Position numbers and translations under genes: made by a program. Shown in pieces: positions 45,139-56,649 of a DNA stretch of 64,000 bases. Position 1 is the stretch's first letter. Every line of letters starts with the position of its first letter. The stretch is taken from contig CM075857.1 in the NCBI GenBank assembly GCA_037975125.1, positions 46,753,172 through 46,817,171 on the forward strand, read 5' to 3'. Under the pieces are notes generated by a model that saw only the letters and a list, made by a program, of their open reading frames with translations, did no database searches and was not told the origin of the DNA. This DNA is from Latrodectus hesperus (lineage: Eukaryota; Arthropoda; Arachnida; Araneae; Theridiidae).

Positions 45139-48100
45139 CTATGTAAATAAATTAATATTGTTTTTAAAGTGCAATTTACTATTTTAAGAAAATTATATGT
45201 TTCAACAGTTTTATAACTAAACAAATTTAATGAAAAATTAATATTTAAAAAATTTTATAAGCAAATATTTTGTAACAAAGAAATTTAAATATTTTGAATA
45301 GGCTGGTATTAAATAAGTAAGCCCTCAAATTTTGTACAATTTTCAACTTTGTTAGGAGGAAACTTAAATGGCAATTTAAATACAAATTAAATGCAGTCGA
45401 ACTATTTGATTTTTTTTTGTACTACACAGTGAAATCCTTTAAAAATAAATTAAAATTATGGGACAAAAATCTCAGTTTATAATAGCTTTAATTTCATGTC
45501 AAAAATTGCTCTTTCAAAAAACTTATTCAATTTCCTATCCTACCTAAAACAATCAATATTTTCCTTTTTGCACTATGCACTTCATTAATGTTAAAGTCGA
45601 AATGCTGGATTCATATACCAGAATTTAAATTGAAAATAGGAGCCTTATAACATTAAACTAAGAGTTAACTGGATTTTTTAAAATCTACTATTTGTTCTTA
45701 TCATTGGAGACTTATAGCATTCTATTTAGTTTGAGAAAATTTAGGCACATAAAATTATTAAAAAATTAGATGTAAATGACAAAACCATTATGAACATTGC
45801 CTTCAAATAAAATTAAGATGACATTTAATCCATTGATTCAAGCAAAATTAAGGTTAGTTGGTTGGGTTTATGATACAAGGTCTAAAAAAAAAAGACAAGC
45901 TGTGTCAACAAACAAAATTAAGAAAAAGGTAATTTATTCAAGTCTTTCAATAGTCTGAGCAACATAATAACCCATAGCTTTCCTATAGGCAACTTAAATA
46001 GTTCATTTATTAGGATATATAATGTTTTCATTCTTTAAATTGCAAATAGACTTATGACACTCAGTAAAACAATGTAATTAATACAACACATTCAGCTTAG
46101 AAACTTGGTAATGAAATATTCACCACAATTTTCAACATTTTAAAAAAATTACATAGGCAAATCAGTAATTGGTAGAAATAATGAAAAGGAATGCAAACAG
46201 AAATAGGAAGGAATTTTTAAGCACAATAAAAGCATAGATCAACATATTGATTAGTACCTAAAAAATATCCTACATTTTTACATAGAAAAGAGTATTTTCA
46301 ATTAACAGAATCTGGATATTAACAATTATATTTTATAAAGGCATTAACCTTTCATGGGTATTTTGTACAAGTTATATTTACTTTTATAATCTAATTATTT
46401 TTGCTATTTGAGATAAATATAACATTACTCTTTCTTTAAAAAAAATAAAATATGTTACGTATAGATGTTGAACACATTTTACGTATTGATAACGTAAAAT
46501 ATTATGTCTAGCACAGGACCTCACCTTTGTCTGTCTGCAAAGAAAGAGAAAACTTGAAATTAATAACATTATAGACAAACATTTTAAGCAAATTAGATAG
46601 TGTGCAATTCATATAAATATAAAATTTAAATTCAATAAATACTTTCCGGTAAGTACGTAATAAAAAACACAAAATAAAATATATTTTAAACTCTTAACAT
46701 GTTTAATTTATATTAAATTTATCAGAAAAGTTTTGATTTTTGAAAGCTTCAAATAAGGTAATTAAGTAATAATATTAACATAAAATCAATACTGCTTAAA
46801 TATCTAACAAGACCTATCCAACTATAACATTATACAGTAATGATAAATGAAGTTTTGTTTGTCAGTCCAGTAAAATCTAAAATAATATAATAAATTGTAG
46901 GATGGTTGATTTGTTAGCTTTCTTTAATCACTTTTTTCTCGTGAAAGTCAATTCACATCATTAAAACAAAAAATCTATTTTATAACGTTTAAAGATTAAT
47001 TAAAGCAGGTTTACTTAAAGTTAATAAAAGTAAGTTACTGTAGCCAAATTTCAATCCTTACTTAAAATGAACTCAAAATTTATAGAGAAGTATTTTATAA
47101 GAACAAAATAAATTGTTACTTACTTTTTGTAACTTTTGCTTAGAATCTTCTTTATCATTTACCTAAAATATAATTAAACAATGTAAAGTACACAATCAGA
47201 TAATTGGAAGTATTTCTTAATTAAACATATTTCCTTTAATAAAGATATTAAAAATTAACATACCTACATTTGTAAATGCATGTATATGATCACTTATATG
47301 TAAAAATTAAAACTAGACATTTTACTGATAAATAGAAATTATATTCAAAATTCTAAATGAACAGCAATATTATAAAAACTGAATACATGTATGTCATATT
47401 GATGAAAATACACTATTTATTATTATGATACACTATTTATAATTAATTGGATTTTGGTTTAACTTCATTTTTATCAAACACGTGCTACTTAAACCAGGAC
47501 CTGTGGTTTAATGTGAATTGGGTTTAAATGCCAGAGCATTAACCATTCAGCTGGCAAATTGGCTGAATTTGCCAAACTAAACTATCGCAACTTTGATAAT
47601 ATACAGTGTGTATATCAAGCACTTTAGCCATAACAATTTATTAACAGCATTGATCCATGCATAATCTTGGATTTACATAAAAAATTGATACCAATATGTA
47701 CAATTATATTTAAAAAACAATGTGATAATTTAGCAACTAATTTTAACTATGTATTCAAACTGGCTACCTCTTAGTTACGACAATGATGCTGATAAAATGG
47801 CAACATAATTTTTCGTTAGAGTCCGACAAATAAGAATTGAGCAGAAAATTCAGCACCTAGCAGCGTGAGGAGATTTAGAACATTTTGCTCCATTTTCACA
47901 TTTTATACAGAATTTTTGTGAGGATTCTATCTGAATTTTATTTAGTGTTCTGTAGATTTTTGACCTTTTTGATACTAAATTCTACAGGTTGTATTGCTTT
48001 TTTCCATTATTAAAAAAAATATTTTTTATCGTGTGCTAGTTGTTTAAAATTGGGTCACAACATACTTCATTTAGTTGATGCAATTTTTATATTATTAAAA

Positions 48101-51100
48101 TATCTTTAATTAATTGCTCAAGTATTTTATAATTTACAATTATTTTTTTTGCAAATGTTCCCAAGTTTATATCAGAATTAATATTCCCCATTTTTATTAG
48201 AATTCATATTTACTACTTTCAAAATTATTGCTCCCATATATTCCTCATTTGTATTTACATTAACAAAATTAATATCTTTATTAATTAAATTTTTTGCGAG
48301 TGTTCCAATATTTTATATTAGAATTTGTGTTTCCATATTCTAGAATTTGTACTTACATATTTAAATACATAATTATATTTTCTTTATTTTTATTCATTAA
48401 CAAATTTAATGTTCTTTGTTTCCTTAAGACCTCAATATTTCAACAATATATTTTATGGTTTTTATTTCTCAAATTTTTTCTTACATAAACATTTTCAGGG
48501 GCAATTTATCATTTCACAATTAAGAATACCTTTGCACTGCATTACCTCATGTTGGCAATCATCTCCAAAAAATTTTTAATTTGGCATGCTGGATTACACA
48601 ACAGCTGTGCCGAATTTCCAATTAAAGCTAGTTTCATAATCACAAATTAATATAATCAAAAAAATGCCATTGTAGTGAAATTTGTTTTTTCTGACAGAAA
48701 AATTATACGAAATCAATTACTAAGTATAAATTGTTGTAGGGAAAGAAGGTTAAAATTTAAAAAAGTCGCCAAGGCCGTATGACGTCATACTTATGACGAA
48801 TTTCCGACCGAGAAAAACGGCGGGAGGAAAAATGGCTGAAATAGTGACAAATATTTCATACATTATTGGTATCTATCAATATACTCAAGTAATTTTACAA
48901 AATTAACAAAAAACCCAAATTTATAGATTTCAAACATCAATGGTAAAATAATAAAGTTGATAGGTTAAATTATCCATAAAAATTTTTGATTAAAACAAAA
49001 CACAAAAATATTTCGAAAAAGAGGGAGCTGAAAAAAAGAAATTACTTCGGAAGCGAATGCGAATAAGGAAAATATGGGAACTTCGAAAAAGTAAATATCA
49101 GTTATAAGAAAATCATAATACGAATTCTAACGAAAATTCCAGAAGAAACCGAACACGAATAACAATGAAAAATAAAGCAACATTCAGAAAAGAATAAATA
49201 TAAATTAAACTGTTAAATAGAATGTCTTTAAGAAATTAAATACAGAAACAATAATTTTAAAAATGTTTATACAAATTATATAGTATTTTATAGTAATAAT
49301 ATAAATAATAATGCCATATACATAAAGAAAAAATGTATCGACATAATTTTAAACAGTAACTTTAAATTCAATTAAAATTTTTAAATTAATGATAAAGAGC
49401 AATACAAACTTGAATTTAATTATCCAAACTGTCAAGCAAATTGTAAAATACACTAAAAAATCTTATGAAGTTAACTCGCAAAAATTTCTAGTAAAATGCT
49501 GAAATGGAACAAAATTTTTTAAATTTCATCACGTTGACGTAAACACTAGAGTTGTTAAAATTAAATTTTCACCTTAATTCTTATTGGTCTTCACCCGTAT
49601 GACGAGCAAGCATCTTGCGAGAATCACACGAGACAAAAATAAGGCTCTGTTTGCCAAATTTGGCTTAAAAAAATGCGCCAAGGGTGACTGTACAGTAAAA
49701 CAGAGCCAGAGAGAAACTTATTTAAAATGGATAATTTTAGTTAACATTTGAAGCAGCATATTCATAACATATTTAACAAGTGAAAATCTCTTAAGTTTTG
49801 AGACCAAATATTATGTTTGGGAACAAGTTCAGTATCCCCATACACTGATTTCTCGCCAAATCTGGTAACCGTTGTTTACGTTGTAGTGTTGCTGATTACA
49901 GCTTTTGTTTTCATTGTTTTGTTGCCAAATTTAGTTTTTGTTACTATTTTTATTTTTTTGTTGCCAGATTCCGTATTTCTCGTGTTTTAAATAATGTTTA
50001 CGTTATATATGTGCTTTTTTTAGTGGCAATAGCTTAATTTGTTTCACTTCTAGAACTTTCCAGAAATTTCTTTACGCATTGTTATACGTTCTAATTGCTA
50101 GTCATTTTAATTTCGTTTACATTAGCTGACGGAATTAGTGGATTTCCCGCTCTTGTGTTTTGTTGTCTCCAGTGTCCAACCATCGTAAATTTTTCTTTTT
50201 TACTATTTCTTTTTCATTATTATTTTTATTTGGTTTAATTTTAATATAAATTTTTTTATTAAATGATATATTATATTTTATGTATTTAAAACCGTTAAAT
50301 ATTCTTTTTTCCTTATTTCGTTTTCTTAATTTATTATCATCTTTTTATTGTTTTAATTACTTTATTTTTTGTTTTAATTTAAAATGTCTCATATTCAAAA
50401 TGTTGTTGAAAAATATCAATAAATTATTTTACCAAAAATTAAAGATAATAATGATGGATTATTACTCAGGATTCCAAATTATTAATTAATTAAGGATTCC
50501 CAAGTATAAATTAATTTTTAACGGAAATTGGATTTGGAGAAGGTGTAATTATTTTATTTAAATTCTATTGCTCACATGTATTTTTTTTTATTGTATTCTT
50601 GTTTCATTTTTATTTACTTAAAATGTGTATATATTTAAAAAATATTTTATTCATGTTTTTTTTTAAAATTTAAAAATGTATATATTTGAAAAATAAGTTT
50701 TTGCATGCTTTTTTAAATTTTATAAAGTGTATATATTTAGAAAAATATTTTTGCATGCTTTTTTTTTGTAAAATTAGATAATTATTTTTACTGAAATGTG
50801 ACACTGGTGACAAACGAATAAAATGTCGAAATAAATATACCAATCGGCATGTCAGCTTAACTTCATATCAAGAAAGTCCATTATTTATATTTATTTCCCT
50901 TTTTAAATTTTCTGAAATACTTATTTTTCGATCGAATTTAGGGAAATTTCCCGTTTAAATAAACGCGCGCCTAGCTTGGCAACTTGGCGACAAAAAAATT
51001 CGCCGCGTCGCCAAGTGTATGGGGATACTGAACTTGTTCCTATGTTTGTATAAGGTTATTGACATAAGAATGAAAATACTTTGAAATTTTTGATAAAATT

Positions 51101-53741
51101 ATATTTATGCATTTTAATTTGTAGAATTTTTCTTATTATTTAGATAAATTTAAAACATTTTTTTCCTGTAACAGTTTTCTTAAACATTTGCTTATTAATA
51201 TGCTTATTTTATTCAAATATATTTTTGACACAAATCTTATTTTATTCATTTATGAGTTTGTGGTCTAAATATCACCAATTTTCTACAATTTTTTTATTTG
51301 GTTACTCTTACAAATAAGTCAATTTTCATAGAAAGTTAACAATTTCAATGCTCATGTCTTAATTTGTGGATGCAAAAGTTTATTCTATGGCTATATTTTC
51401 ACTCACAGGAAATTACTTTGACAAAAGCAGAAAAAAAACAGTCATTATAATCATTTAAATTAATAATATAAACTGTGTTAAAAGAAACATCAGTTAACAA
51501 GTACAAATGGAAAGTTAAACTTTATTTAAAAAATACAAGTCTGTCAGTTTTTGACAACTAACGAAACACAAAGTATTTCTCGAGTGACCATAATAGTTAC
51601 ATTTTGATTTAAAAATTCAGTAAGCAAAACTGGGTGAGTGTAGAATACACTAACCTTGGTTTGGCAAGAAACTTGGTGATAAAATTCAAGTGCTGGTAAA
51701 CCTGGTATTTTCAGCACTTTAACTGATGTTATTTTAAGGTTGTCACCTTGTTATTAAAAAATGTGAAGTACTCTTAAGTTAACTTCATGAAAAATTTACT
51801 ATAAAAACTTTATTATTAAGTTTATAACTTCTTTCAAACTGTAACCCTTCTCACAAAAACAAAATAAAAGTGAAAACCTAAAAACTAAAATTATAGCCGA
51901 GAAATAATAAATAGGATTTTCATAGCATAATAAATTCACAACACGCAAAAATCAGTTAAGTATCCTTGGAACACAAAATAAATTGAAAAACTTTCTTCTC
52001 TGAAAATTTATCAGTTTCATCAAAAAAAAAATAATAATAATTGTATGCATAGGAGAAATTTTTTATTTATTTTTACTATTAAGATTCTGTCTCGCATCAG
52101 TAATTAAATACCAACTTCATCAGCACAAATAACTGCAAATAAGCATTATAAAAATAATTATTTGAATCAACAACTTTTTTTTATATAAAGAATGTTATTC
52201 AAATTTTGTTTGGTTTCTTTGTCCTTACAGTTATTTATTGCACACGAAGACTTACATTTTAAAATGGATTCTGAACCTCAATAAGCATCCAAGTCCAAAG
52301 CTGTGAAATTCGAACCAATGAATAGCCGAATGCAGGAAAAGGTTCAGACTGCAAGTTCAGTTATTCAATTTTGAGCCTTATTTTTATCACTGTACATCAA
52401 AAGAATTATGCAACAAGAAATTGTAAAGTTTTTAATACTATCTTGCAATTACAACACAACTTTCTTCAAAATATTCACTTATACAATATAAACTAGTGGA
52501 TGAATTAAATGCTTAAATTTACTAGTCAAGATTAAAATAATTACCAAAAATTTTTAAATTAACTTTAAAATATTATAAAATTGTTCAGGGAGAATATTAT
52601 GAATCGTTTCCTTTTATTGAAATTTAGACGTACGAAATGTAGAAAATAACGAAATGATTTTTAAAATCTAGCATTGATATCGAAAATTAAAATTTCGAAT
52701 ACGAGCACAAAATTTTTTCCTATTTCAAGTCTACTTGTTCCATCATTTAATAAGTTTTAATATAAAAAATTCAAAATCATCCAACTTCATTTAGAAATAA
52801 TATTGCTATTTAAATCAAATAATCTGTAATCTGCAGCAGAATTAGAAAAGTAGAGGGAACATCCACATATACATAAATTTAAAAAAAGAAAAATATTTTA
52901 AAGCTTGAAATAGAAACAATAAAAATACTCATAAGAAACAAGTAAAAAATAAAATTTAATAAAAGCACAAATTACAAAAACCCGGCATAACTTATTAAAC
53001 GTTAATTATTGCGAACGTCATAATATTTGGAGAGCGTCCCTCAAAAAAAGGATAAGGGAAGCCATATTTGCTCATTATATTACAACGACCTTCATGTACC
53101 GCAAACCTATTTTTAATTTTCAAGAAATTTAAATATACAATAAATAATCATTATATAATTTATTTCTAAAGAAATCTGACACGTGAAATTATGAAGGTTG
53201 AGAAAAATAGTAACCGTTACAACTTTCGCCACTTTTACATTGTAACACGTGAGTCAAATCGGTTTTATTAATTTATCAAAATAATACAGAAATAAATGGA
53301 AATATTTTTGTAAAATTAATTAATCTTAAGCAAATAAAATATAATGTCAAAATTATTTCGCAGAAATAAGTCCTTATTTGAAGAAAAAATGGATTTTTTT
53401 AAAAACCGCATGAGAACAAAAGCGGACAAAGCTAAAAATAAAACGTGACTATTCATAAACAAATAATGCCTCTAATACTCTGAATCATTACTAAATTTAT
53501 ATCAAATAGTTATCAGCTGAATAAAAACAACTATCGTGGGCTAATCACTAGGACATAATACATTATCGGTATTCTAACTTATCAATAGAAGCCCGCCGAA
53601 ACTAGTGTTAATAGGTATTCTATATAAAGTAAGGTAAACGCTTACCTCTGATACCGGTCTTTTCAAAGATTCTGATTTATCACCGGATCCCTTTTCCTTA
53701 TCAACAGTATTCACTTCAGAGGCATTTGTTGAGGTACTCAT
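44969..53741 (-). CDS. Prothymosin-alpha-like acidic nuclear protein, four exons, 104 aa
   Basis: Exons 53741-53646, 47162-47124, 46534-46525 and 45138-44969 join in frame by GT-AG introns of 6483, 589 and 1386 bp. The product starts MSTSTNASEVNTVDKEKG, has a mixed-charge middle (VNDKEDSKQKLQKTDKAENG) and ends in an Asp/Glu-rich tail of about 50 residues (DEDDDVGPEG onward, stop TAA). Layout, length (vertebrate prothymosin alpha is about 110) and the AENGE block fit the prothymosin/parathymosin family: disordered nuclear proteins that bind linker histone and influence chromatin. Unlike the vertebrate proteins, it has no basic nuclear-localisation motif at the C-terminus; SLKRPVSE near residue 27 is the only basic cluster. 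A single Cys lies in the acidic tail. No zinc or enzymatic motif is present. Confidence 0.87.
45139..46524 (-). other. Prothymosin-like intron 3
   Basis: This 1.4-kb AT-rich intron is supported by the flanking splice sites. No element is recognised inside. Confidence 0.75.
46525..46534 (-). CDS. Prothymosin-like microexon (10 nt)
   Basis: ACAGACAAAG is flanked by an excellent acceptor (TTCTCTTTCTTTGCAG) and donor (GTGAGG). Including it joins exon 2 to exon 4 in frame (T D K A E N G). Skipping it would shift the frame of the acidic tail. Confidence 0.8.
47124..47162 (-). CDS. Prothymosin-like exon 2 (39 nt)
   Basis: The acceptor is TTATATTTTAG and the donor GTAAGTAA. It encodes VNDKEDSKQKLQK in phase 0, matching the position of DLKEKKE in vertebrate family members. 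Confidence 0.85.
47480..47572 (-). repeat. tRNA-like SINE relic in intron 1
   Basis: On the - strand, CAGCTGAATGGTTAATGC resembles an A box and GTCCTGGTTTAAGT about 50 nt later resembles a B box. It is degraded with poor stem pairing. Confidence 0.4.
48777..48790. promoter_or_regulatory. Perfect palindrome with a CRE core (GTATGACGTCATAC)
   Basis: The 14-bp perfect palindrome contains the full CREB/ATF site TGACGTCA. A locally CpG-containing patch follows (GACCGAGAAAAACGGCGGGA) with an ATGGCTG YY1-like motif at about 48830. In this AT-rich intron the patch stands out as a possible enhancer or alternative promoter. No transcript evidence is available. Confidence 0.4.
49643..49707. repeat. Inverted repeat with an inner palindrome
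   Basis: GGCTCTGTTT (49643-49652) and AAACAGAGCC (49698-49707) are perfect inverse arms 45 bp apart. The left arm is followed directly by the 12-bp palindrome GCCAAATTTGGC (49653-49664). It could fold as a cruciform or RNA hairpin in the intron. Confidence 0.75.
49812..49819. repeat. TIR-2 target-site duplication, left copy
   Basis: TATGTTTG is repeated exactly at 51041-51048. Confidence 0.92.
49820..51040. mobile_element. Non-autonomous DNA transposon TIR-2, 1221 bp, in the prothymosin intron
   Basis: Perfect 27-bp terminal inverted repeats start GGAACAAGTTCAGTATCCCC on each side, with an 8-bp target duplication TATGTTTG. An 8-bp duplication fits the hAT or P superfamilies, but the GGAAC terminus is not the usual hAT CAGGG. 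No transposase is present. The interior is AT-rich with a tandem array at 50610-50775 and a CpG-rich right shoulder (AAACGCGCGCC near 50961). Perfect TIRs and TSD suggest a fairly recent insertion. Confidence 0.93.
50610..50775. repeat. Degenerate tandem repeat inside TIR-2
   Basis: About three copies of a 55-65-bp unit contain TGTATATATTT, an AAAAATA block and TTTTGCATGCTTTTTT (50700-50717 and 50748-50765). Confidence 0.7.
51049..53645. other. AT-rich remainder of intron 1
   Basis: No element or conserved coding signal is recognised between TIR-2 and exon 1. Confidence 0.55.
53646..53741 (-). CDS. Prothymosin-like exon 1 (start codon)
   Basis: The ATG at 53741-53739 follows AAAACGAAC, an acceptable context with A at -3. 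The exon has 32 codons, ends at GAG and is followed by donor GTAAGC. Confidence 0.87.
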
Positions 53742-53880
53742 GTTCGTTTTTAATGAAAAGAAACAAAGAATTAACTACTTAATATGAATTTTTAAAATGA
53801 AGGAAAATGGCGCGTGCGATCCAACGTTGAGGAAGCAACACTCTCAGACACAAAGGTTATCAGCTTGTAGAGTAAAAACG
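53742..53880 (-). promoter_or_regulatory. Probable 5' UTR and promoter of the prothymosin-like gene
   Basis: Upstream of the ATG (right side) the sequence holds GGCGCGTGCGATCCAACGTT, a CpG-rich patch unusual for this DNA, and no close TATA box. This suggests a CpG-type promoter. The start site is not determined. Confidence 0.45.
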
Positions 53881-55439
53881 ATGATGTTGGAAATATAATT
53901 TTAAAATTAAACAAAATGAAATTCTGAAATTATTTTCCCCTCTCAAAATATAAAATTAATAAAGATAAGATTACAAGCAAATATTTTCTGTTTTAAAAAA
54001 TAACAATTTCTCTTTTTCAAATTAGAACGCCAGTATTCTACAGCAATTACAGCGCCATCTACGATGTGAAAATGTTTTACCAGTTCTTAGATATTTCGTA
54101 AGCCGCATTACTCATGTATTTTAGGAATTCACATAAAATATAATTAACATCATATTAATTTATAAATAGAATTTAATAGTAAAACCATTCAAATGAAATA
54201 CCTAAATTTATTACTTAGCTCAGTGATTAACAAATTGATAGCCCGGTGAAATAAATCTTTCCATGACTTGTAAATTCTTGTTTCATTGATATAAAAAAAA
54301 ATTAAGCTAAAATTTCTCGTAGGCTGAGGTTTAATATTTATAACATTAATTAACAATATGCGACAGTCTCTAGATATAGAGTAATGAAATAGCTCTTATC
54401 AGTGTCACCTACTTCGAAATCAGTTACTTGTGTAATCAGAATTGTGTAAGTTAAAAGTTAAATATTTGTGTTCATGTGAATTTAAATACCTTTTTATTCA
54501 AAGCTATGAGCTTCGGATAGCATTGGCAGTTCCAAAAATAATTTAAATAGTACTGAATTAGGCTTTGACCTTGCATTATTACAGCTTTTCATTGCTTTTT
54601 TTCCTCTAAATTTGCTCTATCCTAAATAAAGAGTACATCTTTAGTAAAGTTGAACTAAATTTTGTATAATGGATTATATATAATCTACTGATCATTAAGA
54701 TTGTAACACCAAGAAAAAAATTATATCATGAAAGTCAAAATCATATAAAAGGAAAAAGAGGTAGTGTAAAAATGTTGTGCAGTGGAAATCACATTCAGAA
54801 ATCGTTACTACGAATAATAAAAAGAAATGCTTACCAAAATGTGTTGGAATTTAACGGAATCAGAATTGTTACTTATTAAAAATGTGTGGACCATCATATC
54901 ATGGTCCACATACTATGATATTCCCTTTAACAATGGTCGAAATCCATCCATTGTCATCTTTTCAAAAAGTTATCATTGTTATATCGACATCAGTTAAATT
55001 TTTTATTATTTTTTTGAATAAGTTAAATAATATTTATATTGTTGGGTACTACCTTTTCACTTAATGGAATAAAAGGAAGTTCCGGTGTAATTATGGTCAT
55101 TACATTATTTCTTTCCACGATTTCTGATTGAATATCTGATTTTGTTTTATTTAAGAATTGTATGAATTTATCGAGTTAATAGCATCGAATAATTTGTTTT
55201 TAATAATTAATTGTCTATTTGATTTCAAAATTTTATACAATGAACCCCTGCAAGGAAGGAACAATATATCATTTATTACGAATTTAATTCTTTCGGAATG
55301 CATATAAATTTTATCATTTTAGAACTCTATATATTACTAACTTCAATAAAAAATGTGATGTATGATGTATATATTTAAGGCTGAGTTTATTGTTATTATT
55401 ATTATTATTTTGGTATTTCATAGACTTTGTTAAATATTA
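53881..55439. other. Intergenic AT-rich DNA
   Basis: No gene is recognised. It contains the hairpin at 54885-54910 and a short ATT run near 55395. Confidence 0.5.
54885..54910. repeat. Perfect 10-bp inverted repeat (hairpin)
   Basis: TGTGGACCAT and ATGGTCCACA are separated by CATATC. It could be a hairpin, a protein-binding palindrome or the end of a lost element. No matching second copy was noticed nearby. Confidence 0.9.
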
Positions 55440-56647
55440 GGTCTACCGGTAAGTTCTGTCCGCTCCGGTTACAATCAGTTTCAATAAGTATGTGCATATT
55501 CCTGTGACACATATTTGGCTCTCTCTTTTGATCGCTAACAATGTATACACATTTTCGTCGCAGATGAGCTAAAACGAAGTTCACTTACGAATTCCAACCA
55601 GGAAGAAATGCTACAGAAGCGTATAGAAATTTATTGAAAGTGTTTGGTGAAGGTACAGTTTCTGATAGAACATGCAGAAGATGTTTAAAAAAATTTCATG
55701 TAGGTGATTTCGACCTTTCTGATTAGCCACGCTTTGGGCGACCATCTTTGATCGGCGACGATACTGTCAAGATCATGTTAGAGCAAGATCCTTTTTTGAC
55801 AACATCGGAGATTGCGGAAAGGCTTGATTCAGCTCAACAAACCATTTCCGACCATATTCGGGAACTAGAGTTTGTGTGGAAGTATTCGGGATGGGTGCCA
55901 CACAAGTTAAGTGAGAAGAATTGGAATGATCTAATCATCATATGCACATCTCTGCTTGCACGCAACAAAATCGAGCCCTTCTTGGACCGGATCATAACTG
56001 GGGATGAAAAGTGGATTACCTATGAAAACATCATAAGAAAAAGGGCATATTGTGAACCTGTAAAACCTGCCCACCTCTACCTCTAAACCGAAGTTGAGCC
56101 TGAGCAAGAGTATGTTGTGTATATGGTGGGACATTCGAGGACCAATACATTTTGAGCTGTTGAAACCAAACGAAAGGCTAAATTCGGAGAGGTACTGTCA
56201 GCAATTAGATAAAATAAAAACAGCACTCCAAGAAAAGAGGCCGGCGATGTTCAATAGGAAGGGCATCATACTGCTTCATGACAATGCCAGGCTACATGCT
56301 GCTTTGAGGACTCGTCAGAAAGGCGCAAAGCTAGGTTGGGAAATTCTGTCGTATCCACCATACTTCCCGCACCTAGCACCATCTGATTATCACTTGTTTC
56401 TGTCCTTACAAAATTTCTTGCAGAGCAAACATTTCAAGAACAACGAGGATATCAGACAAGCACTGGTTCAATTTTTGGCCTCTAGAGATAAGACATTTTT
56501 TAAAAATGGGATATACAAATTGCAATCACGCTGGCAAGAAGTCATAAATAATGAGGGCAATTATATTATTCAATGAAGTTTATCCAAAGTATGAAAAAAT
56601 GTATTTCTTTGTTTCATTCGAAAACGGACAGAACTTTCCGGTAGACC
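55440..56647 (+). mobile_element. mariner transposon, 1208 bp
   Basis: Near-perfect inverted termini GGTCTACCGGTAAGTTCTGT and, inverted, GGTCTACCGGAAAGTTCTGT are flanked by TA (55438-55439 and 56648-56649). The transposase is on the + strand. Both ends, length and coding content match a complete mariner. Confidence 0.95.
55541..56576 (+). pseudogene. mariner transposase, nearly complete
   Basis: From ATG 55541 the frame gives YEFQPGRNATEAYRNLLKVF and GEGTVSDRTCRRCLKKF (N-terminal helix-turn-helix), then PRFGRPS, a second HTH (LTTSEIAERLDSAQQTISDH), the linker GWVPHKLSEKN and the catalytic triad IITGDEKWI, LLHDNARLH and LAPSDYHLF (D,D34D type). The C-terminus ends RWQEVINNEGNYIIQ. Inactivating changes are TGA at 55565, TAG at 55724 and a frameshift near 56090, between HLYL and MLCIWWDIRGPIHFELL. 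Otherwise all domains are preserved. Confidence 0.93.
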
Positions 56648-56649
56648 TA

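Larger units (their letters stand above)
47163..53645 (-). other. Prothymosin-like intron 1 (6.5 kb)
   Basis: This long first intron contains a tRNA-like relic (47480), a CpG-containing palindrome (48777), an inverted repeat (49643-49707) and the 1.22-kb TIR-2 element (49820-51040). The rest is AT-rich without recognised features. Confidence 0.75.

Noticed and set aside
44932..45150. His/Leu-rich open frame on the + strand
   Set aside because: It is the antisense shadow of the Asp/Glu codons (GAT/GAA) of the prothymosin-like exon 4.
50280..50489. 69-codon Phe/Leu-rich frame inside TIR-2
   Set aside because: Its composition is that of random AT-rich DNA, with no transposase motif.
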